Below, piece after piece: positions 1 through 10,118 of a stretch of DNA of 64,000 nt. Below the pieces are notes generated by a model that was given only the letters and a program-made list of their open reading frames with translations, had not been told where the DNA came from and searched no databases. This DNA is from Caulobacteraceae bacterium (lineage in GTDB: Bacteria > Pseudomonadota > Alphaproteobacteria > Caulobacterales > Caulobacteraceae). Position 1 is the first letter of the stretch, and each line of letters begins with the position of its first letter. The stretch is from the NCBI GenBank assembly GCA_947475415.1, contig CANJLH010000010.1, forward strand, positions 1-64,000, in the 5' to 3' direction. A program made the translations under genes and the position numbers.

Positions 1-1140
<1,140 letters not shown>

Positions 1141-1177
1141 CTAGCTCTTCAAATTTGAGGGGAGGGGGAAGGCGGAA

Positions 1178-1465
1178 CTAGGCGAGCACGCCCAGGACGT
1201 CGCTTTCCTTCATGATCAGCAGTTCTTCGCCCTCGAGCGTCACTTCCGAGCCCGACCACTTGCCGAACAGGATGCGGTCGCCGACCTTCAGGTCGAGGGG
1301 CTGTATCTTGCCGTTGTCGTCGCGGGCGCCGGGGCCGGCGGCGACGATTTCGCCTTCTTGGGGCTTTTCCTTAGCAGTGTCGGGAATGATGATCCCGCCC
1401 TTGGTTTTCTCTTCTTCTTTGACGCGCCGAACGAGGACGCGGTCACCTAGGGGACGAAAGGCCAT
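1178..1465 (-). CDS. groS: 10 kDa co-chaperonin GroES
   Basis: Lid of the GroEL chamber; it forms a heptameric ring and binds GroEL through a mobile loop. The 95-residue product has the normal family length, beginning [14 protein letters not shown]. The mobile loop region ([14 protein letters not shown], about residues 17-30) and the C-terminal ESDVLGVLA are typical. The ATG follows an A/G-rich stretch (ACGGAGATAAC), a good ribosome binding site. It is the first gene of the groES-groEL operon. Confidence 0.98.
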   Translation of the reverse strand: MAFRPLGDRVLVRRVKEEEKTKGGIIIPDTAKEKPQEGEIVAAGPGARDDNGKIQPLDLKVGDRILFGKWSGSEVTLEGEELLIMKESDVLGVLA

Positions 1466-1524
1466 ATGTTATCTCCGTTCGAGATTCTAAAAATTGATCG
1501 ACGTCGGCGCATCGCCGCGCGCTG

Positions 1525-1551
1525 TTAGCAGTCGCAAGCCTTGAGTGCCAA
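1525..1551. promoter_or_regulatory. CIRCE operator (HrcA binding site)
   Basis: The arms TTAGCAGTC and GAGTGCCAA are separated by exactly 9 bases. The CIRCE consensus is TTAGCACTC-N9-GAGTGCTAA, so each arm differs at one position. It sits 60 bp upstream of the groES start, where HrcA represses groESL in Caulobacter and many other bacteria. hrcA itself is not in this window. Confidence 0.9.
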
Positions 1552-1563
1552 CGCCAAGCGGGA

Positions 1564-1591
1564 GGTAGGGGTTGCCTCCGTGAGAGTCAAG
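1564..1591 (-). promoter_or_regulatory. Sigma32-like heat-shock promoter of groES-groEL
   Basis: Reading the minus strand, CTTGACT is followed after 13 bases by CCCCTACC. This resembles the sigma32 pattern CTTGAA-N13-17-CCCCATNT. The -10 end lies about 12 bp upstream of the CIRCE element, so transcription would start at or just before the operator. That is the arrangement expected for dual RpoH/HrcA control. The match is by eye only. Confidence 0.55.
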
Positions 1592-1640
1592 ACGACGGCG
1601 GCGAGGTTTATCCACAGGCCCTGACGAAAGGACCAAGTCC

Positions 1641-2006
1641 ATGCTCGATCACATCACGCTGAAGGTCGCCGATTTCAACCGCGCGGCGGCCTTTTACGAC
1701 GCGGCGCTCATTCCGCTAGGCATCTCGAAGCTGTGGGGCGAGGCGCAGTTCTGCGGCTACGGCTCCAACGGCAAGCCCTATTTCTGGATCGGCGCCGGCC
1801 CGCGACCCACCAGCGCCGCCCACGTTGCCTTCGCCGCCAAGGACCGCGCCACCGTCGCCGCCTTCCACGCCGCCGCCCTCGCCGCCGGCGGCCGCGACAA
1901 CGGCGCGCCGGGCCTCAGGCCGCAATATCATCCCACCTACTACGGCGCCTTCGTGCTGGATCCCGACGGCCACAACATCGAGGCGGTGTGTCATGGGCCG
2001 GGGTGA
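1641..2006 (+). CDS. VOC (glyoxalase/bleomycin resistance) family protein
   Basis: A 121-residue single-module vicinal-oxygen-chelate protein. It opens with the typical first strand MLDHITLKVADFNRAAAFYDAAL and ends with GAFVLDPDGHNIEAVCHG, where the late His and Glu are usual metal-ligand positions. Such proteins are cytosolic metal-dependent lyases, isomerases, dioxygenases or drug-binding proteins; the substrate cannot be told from sequence. It is divergent from groES and preceded by an AAAGGA ribosome binding site. There is no partner gene suggesting a pathway. Confidence 0.85.
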   Translation: MLDHITLKVADFNRAAAFYDAALIPLGISKLWGEAQFCGYGSNGKPYFWIGAGPRPTSAAHVAFAAKDRATVAAFHAAALAAGGRDNGAPGLRPQYHPTYYGAFVLDPDGHNIEAVCHGPG

Positions 2007-2250
2007 GGGGGGGCGAGCAAAATCCATACTTGGCCCGGTTCCCCGGGTTTTCGGTTGCAGCGTTAGGGCCGACATTTCAGCCGCGCCGTCGCGGGCGCCT
2101 GCCTTGGCGCGCCGATCAGGCAAGAACCGGCTTTGAAATCGCCCGAATGCACCGCGGCGGCATCGGGTGACGCGACAGCGATCTTCCACTAATCTGCGGC
2201 TCAAAAGGGCGCTCGAGGTGCGTCCGCACAACCGATCTGGGAGGGTTATC

Positions 2251-5136
2251 ATGAAGCGGTTCTACGCCTTGATTCTCTGCGCGAGCGCACTCACGCCGGC
2301 CTCGATGGTCCACGCACAGGAGGCGTCGGGGGGTGAGGTCGCTGAGGTGGTCGTCACCGGCTCGCGGATCGTGCGCAACGGCAACGACGCGCCGACGCCG
2401 GTCACGGTGGCCTCGGCCGAGCAACTGCAGACCGCATCGCCGCGGAGTTTGACCGAAGCGTTGAACCAGCTGCCGCAGTTCCAGTCGCAGGCGATGTCCC
2501 GTGGGGGCAACCAGGCGGCCGCGTTGGTGACCGGCACCCATGGCAACTTCATCAACCTGCGTAACCTGGGCATCAACCGCACTCTTGTGCTGCTGGACGG
2601 ACGACGCGCGCCACCCACCACCTACAATGGCCTCGTGGACGTGGATGTTATCCCGGAGCTTCTGGTCAGTCGGGTGGAGGTGGTCACCGGGGGCGCATCC
2701 GCGGTGTACGGTTCCGACGCTGTTTCCGGCGTGGTCAACTACGTCCTGGACCATAACTTCGTCGGGGTGAAGGCGCACGCCCAGTACGGCGTTTCCCAGT
2801 ATGGTGACGGAGCCACGCAGAAGTATGGCGCGGCGTTCGGGGCCAAGTTCTCAGACGGCCGCGGACATGTGATGTTGGCGGCGGAGCGGTTGACGCAAAG
2901 GCCGGTCTATCAGCGCGACCGGCCTTACCTGCTGAAAAGCCCGTTGTTCGTGCCGACCAACCCGGACACCAGGGCCATCGCCCTGGGCGGCGCAGGACCC
3001 GGCGGAACGCGCACCAACCCGTACAAGATCGCCTTCAACGTGGTCGACGACGCCCGCAACTATCTGGGTAAATTCGTCAGTGGGCCCGCGGGCGTACTCA
3101 ACCAGACCATCCAGGCCAATGGCGCGCTCCGCCCCTGGGATTCCGGACTTCCCACCGGGGTCTCCGGCGTCCAGATCGGCGGCGACGGCGTGCCTTCCAG
3201 CCCGGACGTGTTCGCGATCGGCGGTTTGCACACCTCACGGTTCTTCGGCGAAGCCAGCTACGACGTGACGCCCGACATCAAGGCAACCGCCCAGGTGGGC
3301 TACACCAAGAACATCGCCTTCACGAACGCCTCCGGCATCACGGCCACCCGCTTCACCATCTTCAGCGGAAATGTGTTCCTTCCGAGCGCTATTCAGCAAC
3401 AGTTGACGGCAACCAACACACCTTCGGTGCTCTTCTCGAAGCGGATAGCCGGATCATTCCCGCTGCTTGGCCAGGAAGTCACAAAGGACTGGAACTTCAC
3501 CGCCGCGCTGCAAGGCAAGCTTTTCGCCGACTGGCGGTTCAACGCCTATTATATCTACGGCGACGTCAAGGGGCATGTGCAGTCGGTCGGCCAGTACCAG
3601 AACCAGCGCTACTTCGCGGCGGTGGATGCCGTGGTGAACCCGGCGAACGGCCAGACGGTCTGCCGCGTCACGCTGGTCAACCCTTCGCTATTGCCGGGCT
3701 GCGTCCCCTACAACCTATTCGACCCCAACGGCGCAAGCCAGGCGGCCAAGGACTGGGTGCAGGGCGGCTTCACCTTCTTCGACACCCGCAACCGCACCGA
3801 CGAGTTCGGCCTCGACGTTTCCGGCGACCTGTTCAATCTGCCGGCCGGACCTGTGCGCGCGGCCATGGGCTTCGACTACCGCAAGAACCACGTCACACTG
3901 ACAAGCAACAGCGACCCCGCCACGGTCATCGACTACACGGGCATCCGCGGACAGCCGAACCCGCCGCCTTCGAAATGGAGTCTGAGCAATTTCGGTGCGC
4001 TGGACGGGACGAACAAGGTGAAGGAAGGATTCGTCGAAGTCGACGTACCCCTGCTGAAAGATGTTCCGCTCGTCTCGAGCCTGGATGTCACGGGCGCATA
4101 CCGGTACACCGACTACAGCCAGAGCGGCAAGATCGACAGCTGGAAGGGTGGATTCTCCTATGCGCCGTGGTCGGAACTCCGGCTGCGCGGCACCATTTCG
4201 CGTGACATCCGCGCGCCCGTGATCACCGAAATCACCGGCCAGACGCGCCAAGTCCAGGTCTTCACGGACATCCACACCAACACCTCGACCGGCCAGATCC
4301 CGGTCTTTGGCGGCGGCAACCCGAACCTGAAACCGGAAAAGGGCGACACAAAATCATTCGGTTTGGTCTACATGCCGGGGTGGCTGCCGCGCTTCAGCCT
4401 GTCGGTCGACATGTACGACATCAAGATCACCGACGCGATCCAGTCCCAGACCTTCCTGGGAATCGTCGCCGCTTGCGAGGCGTCGAACGGGACCGGCGAG
4501 GAGTGCGGCCTGATCACCCGACCGCTGCCGTTCAGCGATCGTTCGCCGGCGAACACGCTGATCGCGTTGCGTGTGGTGCCGCAGAACCTGTCGAAGCTGC
4601 GCAACCGCGGCCTGGATATCGAAGCCGGCTACAACGTCGACCTCAAAACTCTGTCAGAGGGTCTGGACGGCTCGCTCGCGCTCCGCGCCGTTTTCAATCA
4701 CACGATGAAGTACAATACGCAGTTCAGCGCCACGTCGCCGGTGATCCACCTGGCTGGCTACACCGAGGGCGAGGTCGCTACCTCGACCGCCGGCGCCGTA
4801 CCGAAGTGGAAGGGTCAGGTCTCGGCCCAATACAAGAACGAAGGACTCGGCCTCTACCTTGGCATGCGATACATCAGCAAGCTGAAGGGGGGGCCTCAAT
4901 TCGTTTATAATCCAGATCACATCAGTCCCGTCGTCTATTTCGATACTACAATCAGCTATGACCTGAATGTCCGCGGCGCAAAGACCGAGATCTTCGCCAC
5001 GGTCAACAACGTCTTCAACAAGAAATACCCGCTGTGGCCGCAAACTTTGCTTCCCGGCATCACGCTGCCGACGATCATCTCGCAGTACGACGTGATGCTG
5101 CGGTACGTCACATTCGGCGTGCGGGCGAATTTCTAG
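2251..5136 (+). CDS. TonB-dependent outer-membrane receptor
   Basis: A 961-residue outer-membrane transporter that imports a bound ligand using TonB/ExbBD energy. I start it at ATG 2251 (GGGAGG 6 bp upstream), giving a clean signal peptide, MKRFYALILCASALTPASMVHAQ. The reading frame continues 28 codons upstream without such features. A plug domain follows at about residues 40-170 (APTPVTVASAEQL; NLRNLGINRTLVLLDGRR; VEVVTGGASAVYGSDAVSGVVNY), then a beta-barrel ending in aromatic Phe after a typical last strand (YVTFGVRANF). It resembles the large TBDRs common in Caulobacterales and Sphingomonadales. The substrate is unknown, and no transcriptional regulator or anti-sigma pair lies beside it. 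Confidence 0.93.
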   Translation: MKRFYALILCASALTPASMVHAQEASGGEVAEVVVTGSRIVRNGNDAPTPVTVASAEQLQTASPRSLTEALNQLPQFQSQAMSRGGNQAAALVTGTHGNFINLRNLGINRTLVLLDGRRAPPTTYNGLVDVDVIPELLVSRVEVVTGGASAVYGSDAVSGVVNYVLDHNFVGVKAHAQYGVSQYGDGATQKYGAAFGAKFSDGRGHVMLAAERLTQRPVYQRDRPYLLKSPLFVPTNPDTRAIALGGAGPGGTRTNPYKIAFNVVDDARNYLGKFVSGPAGVLNQTIQANGALRPWDSGLPTGVSGVQIGGDGVPSSPDVFAIGGLHTSRFFGEASYDVTPDIKATAQVGYTKNIAFTNASGITATRFTIFSGNVFLPSAIQQQLTATNTPSVLFSKRIAGSFPLLGQEVTKDWNFTAALQGKLFADWRFNAYYIYGDVKGHVQSVGQYQNQRYFAAVDAVVNPANGQTVCRVTLVNPSLLPGCVPYNLFDPNGASQAAKDWVQGGFTFFDTRNRTDEFGLDVSGDLFNLPAGPVRAAMGFDYRKNHVTLTSNSDPATVIDYTGIRGQPNPPPSKWSLSNFGALDGTNKVKEGFVEVDVPLLKDVPLVSSLDVTGAYRYTDYSQSGKIDSWKGGFSYAPWSELRLRGTISRDIRAPVITEITGQTRQVQVFTDIHTNTSTGQIPVFGGGNPNLKPEKGDTKSFGLVYMPGWLPRFSLSVDMYDIKITDAIQSQTFLGIVAACEASNGTGEECGLITRPLPFSDRSPANTLIALRVVPQNLSKLRNRGLDIEAGYNVDLKTLSEGLDGSLALRAVFNHTMKYNTQFSATSPVIHLAGYTEGEVATSTAGAVPKWKGQVSAQYKNEGLGLYLGMRYISKLKGGPQFVYNPDHISPVVYFDTTISYDLNVRGAKTEIFATVNNVFNKKYPLWPQTLLPGITLPTIISQYDVMLRYVTFGVRANF

Positions 5137-5500
5137 GTCGTAGGTTCGCTTCGCATGCCCAAAACCCAACCCGGAGCGCCAGTCAGTGAGTGAGGAGTCG
5201 TAAACCTTAGGGTGACGGGAGCACCGATCCCCAACGGGAACAGCCCACGCCCCAAAACCGCGGTTGATAGCGAGCCTACCCACCCCGGCCGGTTTCGAAG
5301 CTCCGGCCGCGTCACCGGAAAGGCCTCCGATCCCCGCCCACGCACCTACGTCAAATCCGGTCGCATCCAAGGTGCATAGGATTGATCCTCGAAAAATTGA
5401 CCCCCAGGGCTGATTTTCACGCCAAACGCCGTTTTCAGACCCGGCGCGGCTGCGCGCTTCCCCCCTTCCCCCACGTGGGGGGAAGAGCTTTTGCAAACCC
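5137..5500. other. Intergenic region between TonB receptor and acyl-CoA dehydrogenase
   Basis: About 360 bp between the ends of two convergent genes. No credible coding frame or RNA gene is visible. Near the right end is one G/C-rich palindrome, listed separately. The rest shows no obvious repeat or operator. Confidence 0.5.
5465..5485. repeat. G/C palindrome around CACGTG
   Basis: The arms CTTCCCCC and GGGGGAAG surround ACGT, with one extra G in the right arm. On the plus strand it is followed by AGCTTTT, so it could be a weak terminator. Palindromes of this form (CCCCCACGTGGGGG) are often dispersed in Caulobacterales intergenic DNA; only one copy is seen here. Confidence 0.45.
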
Positions 5501-6784
5501 CTAGCGCCCCCGCGCCGCCTGGTCCGCGCGGACCTTCTGGGCCAGGTCGCCGTGCTTCGACAGCTCCATCCGCGCCACCGTGCGCGCATGCACCTCGTCC
5601 GGGCCGTCGGCCAGGCGAAGCGTACGGATCGAGGCGTAGGACTTGGCCAGGCCGAAGTCGCTGGTCACCCCCCCGCCGCCGTGGGCCTGGATGGCGTCGT
5701 CGATGATCCGAAGCGCCATCATCGGCGCCTGCACCTTGATCATGGCGATCTCCAGCCGGGCGACCTTGTTGCCGGCCTTGTCCATCATGTCGGCGGCCTT
5801 GAAGCACAGCAGCCGGGTCATCTCGATGTCGATGCGGGCCTGGGCGATGCGCTCCTCCCACACGGACTGTTCGGAGACGTACTTGCCGAACGCTTTGCGG
5901 CTCTGCAGCCGCCGGCACATCTTCTCCAGCGCCACCTCGGCGCCGCCGATGATGCGCATGCAATGGTGGATGCGGCCTGGCCCCAGCCGGCCCTGGGCGA
6001 TCTCGAAGCCCCGACCTTCCCCCAGCAGCAGGGCTTCCTCCACCGGCACGCGCACATTTTCCAGCAGCACCTCGGCGTGGCCGTGCGGGGCGTCGTCATA
6101 GCCGAACACCGGTAGCATGCGCACGATCTTCACGCCGGGCGTGTCCATGGGCACCAGCACCTGGCTCTGCTGGGCGTGGGTCTGGGCGCCGAAATCGGTC
6201 TTGCCCATGACGATGGCCACCTTGCAGTGGGGGTCGCCGACGCCGGAGGACCACCACTTGCGGCCGTTGATCACATAGTCGTCGCCATCGCGCTCAATGC
6301 GGGTCTCGATATTGGTGGCGTCAGAGGAGGCCACGTCCGGCTCGGTCATCAGGAAGGCCGACCGCATCTCGCCGTTCATCAGCGGCCGCAGCCACTTCTC
6401 CTTCTGCGCCAGGGTGCCGTAGCGCTGGAACACCTCCATGTTGCCGGTGTCCGGGGCCGAGCAGTTGAACACTTCGCTCGACCACTGCACCCGGCCCATG
6501 ATCTCGGCCAGGGGGGCGTATTCCAGGTTGGTCAGCCGGGGGCTGTCGAACTCGAAGGTGTCGTCCACATGGGCATGTCCCGCCGACGGCGGCATGAACA
6601 GGTTCCACAGGCCGGCGGCCCGGGCCTTCGGCTTCAGGTCCTCGATGATCTGCAGGGTCTTCCAGCGGTCGCCCTCGGCCTGCTGGGCCTCATAGACCGG
6701 GACCGCAGGATAGATGTGCTCGTCGAAGAAGGCCGAAAGGCGCGCGATCAGGTCCTTCTGTCGCGGGGAATATTCGAAATCCAT
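5501..6784 (-). CDS. Acyl-CoA dehydrogenase family protein
   Basis: A 427-residue FAD-dependent dehydrogenase that forms the alpha-beta double bond of an acyl-CoA and passes electrons to ETF. I start it at ATG 6784 ([16 protein letters not shown]), preceded by AGGAGG at ideal spacing. It has the helical N-terminal domain, the middle beta-domain motif [15 protein letters not shown], and the C-terminal region [10 protein letters not shown]. The GPDE segment is where ACAD10/11-like enzymes carry the catalytic Glu. The substrate is not deducible; long or 4-hydroxy fatty acyl-CoAs are handled by relatives. It is divergent from the MFS gene, with a PsrA-like operator next to its start. Confidence 0.93.
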   Translation of the reverse strand: MDFEYSPRQKDLIARLSAFFDEHIYPAVPVYEAQQAEGDRWKTLQIIEDLKPKARAAGLWNLFMPPSAGHAHVDDTFEFDSPRLTNLEYAPLAEIMGRVQWSSEVFNCSAPDTGNMEVFQRYGTLAQKEKWLRPLMNGEMRSAFLMTEPDVASSDATNIETRIERDGDDYVINGRKWWSSGVGDPHCKVAIVMGKTDFGAQTHAQQSQVLVPMDTPGVKIVRMLPVFGYDDAPHGHAEVLLENVRVPVEEALLLGEGRGFEIAQGRLGPGRIHHCMRIIGGAEVALEKMCRRLQSRKAFGKYVSEQSVWEERIAQARIDIEMTRLLCFKAADMMDKAGNKVARLEIAMIKVQAPMMALRIIDDAIQAHGGGGVTSDFGLAKSYASIRTLRLADGPDEVHARTVARMELSKHGDLAQKVRADQAARGR

Positions 6785-6798
6785 GGGCGGCCTCCTGG

Positions 6799-6820
6799 GG
6801 TTCAAACGCATGTTTGAACC
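6799..6820. promoter_or_regulatory. Inverted-repeat operator, PsrA-like, between acyl-CoA dehydrogenase and MFS genes
   Basis: A perfect 9-bp inverted repeat, GGTTCAAAC-N4-GTTTGAACC. Its core CAAAC-N4-GTTTG fits the published consensus (G/C)AAAC-N2-4-GTTT(G/C) of PsrA, a TetR-family regulator that responds to long-chain fatty acids. It lies 15 bp upstream of the dehydrogenase start, next to its ribosome binding site, and 90 bp upstream of the MFS start. The repeat is directly visible. The regulator is an inference, and no TetR gene is in the window. Confidence 0.65.
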
Positions 6821-6909
6821 GGTTTTCGCATGCGCCCGCGCCCCCGGCAAGGCGGGCATGGCCGCGCGCGCCGGACCGTGCGAAATTCGCTGCAAACGGG
6901 GGTGGGAAC

Positions 6910-8208
6910 ATGACCGGCACGGCGGAGGTTGCGACGACCGAGGCGGGCGTTTTGCGCAAGGTGGCGTGGCGGCTGATCCCGTTCATGAGCCTGCTTTATT
7001 TTGTGGCCTATTTGGACCGGGTGAACGTTGGCTATGCGGCGCTGACCATGAACCAGGATGTGGGGCTGTCGGCGGCGGCCTATGGCCTGGGCGCCGGGAT
7101 CTTCTTCATCGGCTATTTCCTGTTCGAGGTGCCCTCCAACCTGATCCTGGAGAGGGTCGGGGCCCGACGCTGGATCGCGCGGATCCTGTTCACCTGGGGC
7201 GCGTTGTCGGCCGCCATGGCCCTGGTGAACGGCCCGACCAGTTTCTATGTCGTCCGCTTTCTGCTGGGCGCGGCCGAGGCCGGCTTCTTTCCCGGCATGA
7301 TTCTCTATCTCACCTACTGGTTTCCCTGGGAGCAGCGCGGCCGGATCGTGGCGATGTTCATGCTGGCGATCCCGATCTCCAGCGTGATCGGCGCCCCTAT
7401 CTCCACCCTTCTGCTGGGAACGTCAGTCATGGGCCTGCGGGGTTGGCAGACCATGTTCCTGCTGGAGGGTCTGCCGGCGATGGTTCTCGGCGTGGCGGTT
7501 TGGTTCTGGATGACCGACCGACCGTCTGCGGCGCAATGGTTGAGCGCGCCGGAACGCGCCGTGCTGCAAGCCGCGCTCGACCGCGACCATGACGGCGACG
7601 CGCGCCAGCATGTCCACGGACTCACGGCGGCCCTGGCCAATCCCCAGGTCTGGCTTTGCGCCCTGGTCTATTTCGGCGTCATCATGGGCAACTACGGCCT
7701 CGGCTTCTGGTTGCCGCAGATCGTCAAAGGGTTCGGCGGCGTCACCAATGTCCAGACCGGCCTCCTCACCGCCCTGCCCTATCTGCTGGCCGCGGTGGGC
7801 ATGTACCTTTGGGGCCGACACGCCGACGCGACCAATGAGCGGACCTGGCATTTCGTCGCGCCGGCCGCCGTCGCCGCCATCGCCTTCGCCATCGCCGCCG
7901 CCAACAGCGAACCCTCGGTCCGGTTCGCCGCACTCAGCGCAGCGACCATTGGCGTCTGCGCCGCGGCGCCGATGTTCTGGGCCTTCCCGACCCGGTTCCT
8001 GCGCGCCTCAGCGGCGGCGGGGGGCATCGCCCTGATTAATTCGATCGGCAACCTGGCGGGCTACGCCGGCCCCTCCCTGATGGGATTCCTGAAGGAGCGC
8101 ACTGGCGTTCACGCCAGCGGTCTCGCCGCCTTGGCGGTCTCACTTGGCCTGGCCGCCGTGCTGGCGCTTGCCCTGCGCGGGACCCCGGCGCCGGAGACCG
8201 CGTCCTGA
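6910..8208 (+). CDS. MFS transporter, anion:cation symporter-like
   Basis: A 432-residue inner-membrane transporter with 12 predicted segments, starting at ATG 6910 ([20 protein letters not shown]) behind GGGGGTGGG. The first helix [22 protein letters not shown] and the loop [21 protein letters not shown] are characteristic of the ACS subfamily (phthalate, tartrate, glucarate, 4-hydroxyphenylacetate permeases). These bring in organic anions with H+ or Na+. The exact substrate is unknown. Sharing the operator region with an acyl-CoA dehydrogenase hints at uptake of an acid that feeds acyl-CoA degradation. A TauE-type permease gene follows at 8232. Confidence 0.9.
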   Translation: MTGTAEVATTEAGVLRKVAWRLIPFMSLLYFVAYLDRVNVGYAALTMNQDVGLSAAAYGLGAGIFFIGYFLFEVPSNLILERVGARRWIARILFTWGALSAAMALVNGPTSFYVVRFLLGAAEAGFFPGMILYLTYWFPWEQRGRIVAMFMLAIPISSVIGAPISTLLLGTSVMGLRGWQTMFLLEGLPAMVLGVAVWFWMTDRPSAAQWLSAPERAVLQAALDRDHDGDARQHVHGLTAALANPQVWLCALVYFGVIMGNYGLGFWLPQIVKGFGGVTNVQTGLLTALPYLLAAVGMYLWGRHADATNERTWHFVAPAAVAAIAFAIAAANSEPSVRFAALSAATIGVCAAAPMFWAFPTRFLRASAAAGGIALINSIGNLAGYAGPSLMGFLKERTGVHASGLAALAVSLGLAAVLALALRGTPAPETAS

Positions 8209-8231
8209 GCGCCGCCGTCGCCGCCTTCATC

Positions 8232-8957
8232 GTGGTGATCAGCTTCGTGACGGCGATGCTTTCCGGCGTGTTCGGCATGGCCGGCGGCCTGGTGCTGATG
8301 GGGGCCCTGGCCCTGGTGCTGCCGGTGCAGGCGGCCTTCGTCACCCACGGGGTGCTGCAACTGGCCGCCAACGGCTGGCGCGCGGCGCTGCATCGCCGCC
8401 ATGTCCGTTGGCGCATCGTGGCGCTCTACGCCCTGGCCTCCCTGATCGCGGGCGCCGTGGTTGCGACCATCGCCTTTGCACCCTCGAAACCCTTGCTTTT
8501 CCTGCTGATGGGCCTGGTCCCGGCAATCCTGTGGCTGCCCCGGGGCTGGTTGCGGCTGGACGCGGCGCGGCCGGTTCACGCTTTCGCGTCGGGCCTGCTG
8601 GTCACCGGGGTCAACCTTACGGCCGGCGTCGCCGGCCCCCTGCTCGACATCTTCTTCGTCCGCACCGAACTTCCCCGCCACGCCATCGTGGCCACCAAGG
8701 CCGCCACCCAGGTGTTCTCGCACCTGGCCAAGATCATGGTCTATGGCGCGCCGATCCTGTTGCGGGACAGTTCGGAGCTCCCGCCCGCCTGGGTGTTCGC
8801 CGCCGGAGTCGGGGTGGGCCTGGCCGGGACCGTGGCGGGCGGGCGGATCCTGGATAGGATGAGCGATCGCCGCTTCCTAAGCCTCACCCGCTGGATCGTC
8901 ACCGCCATCGGCGCGGCCTATCTGGTCCAGGCTGTACGCCTGTTCGCCGCGCCCTGA
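8232..8957 (+). CDS. TSUP (TauE/SafE) family membrane permease
   Basis: About 241 residues with 7-8 hydrophobic segments. It opens with the family signature around FVTAMLSGVFGMAGGLVLMG and repeats the fold from VTGVNLTAGVAGPLLDIFFV onwards. TSUP proteins export or import sulfur-containing or small organic anions such as sulfite or sulfoacetate. The first GTG in frame is at 8232; the frame is open back to a CTG overlapping the MFS stop at 8206-8208, so the N-terminus may be slightly longer. The close spacing suggests co-transcription with the MFS transporter. Confidence 0.85.
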   Translation: MVISFVTAMLSGVFGMAGGLVLMGALALVLPVQAAFVTHGVLQLAANGWRAALHRRHVRWRIVALYALASLIAGAVVATIAFAPSKPLLFLLMGLVPAILWLPRGWLRLDAARPVHAFASGLLVTGVNLTAGVAGPLLDIFFVRTELPRHAIVATKAATQVFSHLAKIMVYGAPILLRDSSELPPAWVFAAGVGVGLAGTVAGGRILDRMSDRRFLSLTRWIVTAIGAAYLVQAVRLFAAP

Positions 8958-8966
8958 CCAAAAAAA

Positions 8967-8991
8967 GAGCCGCGCACATCCGGCGCGGCTC
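8967..8991. terminator. Hairpin after the TauE-type gene
   Basis: A perfect 9-bp stem, GAGCCGCGC/GCGCGGCTC, with a 7-base loop lies 9 bp past the permease stop. A run of seven A precedes it, so the U-tract is on the minus-strand transcript; read on the plus strand it is a hairpin without a clear T-run. It probably ends transcription of the MFS-TauE unit. Confidence 0.6.
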
Positions 8992-9085
8992 AGTTCATAG
9001 GGAGGAAACGCCCAGGTTGGGCAAGGCATCAGATAATGTGAAGCTTCCGGGATGCAAGACCCCCAGCAGTATTTTTTGAGACGCT

Positions 9086-9679
9086 ATGCATATAGCCGCA
9101 CGCCCCCTCCGCAACGCCTGGGTATCCTTGGAGCCGATGGCTGAGAAGCATCGCACCGACTTGCGAGCGGCCTGCGACGCGGACCCGCGGACCTTCAATG
9201 AGCTCTATCCCTACTCCATGGCCGGCGAACACTTCGAGTCCGGCTGGACGAATCTCCGCGGCGAAGCGGCCGCCGGCCGAATGATCCAATACGCAGTCGT
9301 CGTACAGGGACGCTGCGTCGGCATGACCAGCTTTATCGGCCCAGACGCCACCAACCGCCTGGTGGAGATCGGCGCAACCTACTACGCGCCCGACCGGCGG
9401 GGCGGCCCGGTCAATCCGGCCGCCAAGCGGCTGCTGCTCGCCGAGGCGTTCGAGGCTGGCGCGAACCGGGTCTGGCTGAAGGTGGACGCCATCAACGCCC
9501 GCTCCCGCGCGGCCGTGCTGAAACTCGGCGCCCGGCAGGAAGGGATCCTGCGGCAGGATCGCATCACCTGGACCGGGCGCGTGCGCGACACCGTGGTGTT
9601 TTCGATCCTCGCCGCGGAGTGGTCCGCCGTCCGCGACCGGCTGGACGCGCGGCTGGCGGCTATGACCGCCGCGCCCTGA
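9086..9679 (+). CDS. GNAT family N-acetyltransferase (RimJ/RimL type)
   Basis: A 197-residue cytosolic acyltransferase using acetyl-CoA. The middle EIGATYYAPDRRGGPVNPAAKRLLL replaces the usual Q/RxxGxG/A loop region. The segment WLKVDAINARSRAAVLKLGARQEGILRQD is the classic last helix-strand of RimJ/RimL-type proteins, with Asn and the GA(x)EGxLR motif. Relatives modify ribosomal protein N-termini or small molecules; the target is unknown. It converges on tadA, the two stop regions overlapping by 20 bp. Confidence 0.85.
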   Translation: MHIAARPLRNAWVSLEPMAEKHRTDLRAACDADPRTFNELYPYSMAGEHFESGWTNLRGEAAAGRMIQYAVVVQGRCVGMTSFIGPDATNRLVEIGATYYAPDRRGGPVNPAAKRLLLAEAFEAGANRVWLKVDAINARSRAAVLKLGARQEGILRQDRITWTGRVRDTVVFSILAAEWSAVRDRLDARLAAMTAAP

Positions 9680-10118
9680 AGAACCCGCGCAGCAGCTGCG
9701 CGCTCTCCGTGGCGAGAACGCCGAACGTCACCTGCGGCCGCCAGTGGCAGGTGGGTTGATCGAAGAAGCGCGGGCCATGCATCACCGCCCCGCCCTTTTC
9801 ATCCGCCGCCCCGATCACCAGCCGACCGATCCGCGCATGGCTGATTGCGCCGGCGCACATGGCGCAGGGCTCCAGCGTCACCACCAGGGTTAGGCCGCTC
9901 AGCCGGTAATTCCCCAGCTTGCGCGCCGCCGCCCGGATGGCGACGATTTCGGCGTGGGCGGTGGGATCATGGGACGCGATGGGTCCGTTTGCGCCGGTGG
10001 CGATCACTTCGCCCGTGGTGGGGTTGACGATCACCGCGCCCACCGGCGTCTCGCCTGACGCGGCGGCGGCTTGCGCCGTCGCCAGGGCGATGCGCATGTT
10101 GGCGAGGTCATGATCCAC
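9660..10118 (-). CDS. tadA: tRNA-specific adenosine deaminase TadA
   Basis: A zinc deaminase that converts A34 of tRNA-Arg(ACG) to inosine. With a GTG start at 10118 it has 152 residues; a start at ATG 10097 would give 145. The longer form restores a segment (HDLANMRIAL) matching the region before the catalytic domain in E. coli TadA. The zinc-binding HAE (55-57) and PCAMC (84-88) motifs are intact, and the C-terminal region with RAR is typical. Its 5' end touches or overlaps that of the divergent pseudouridine synthase. Confidence 0.93.
   Translation of the reverse strand: MDHDLANMRIALATAQAAAASGETPVGAVIVNPTTGEVIATGANGPIASHDPTAHAEIVAIRAAARKLGNYRLSGLTLVVTLEPCAMCAGAISHARIGRLVIGAADEKGGAVMHGPRFFDQPTCHWRPQVTFGVLATESAQLLRGFFRARRS

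Noticed and set aside
5465-5485. Palindrome considered as an insertion-sequence end or mobile element
   Set aside because: Only a single copy, no transposase and no target duplication; more likely a weak terminator or dispersed repeat.
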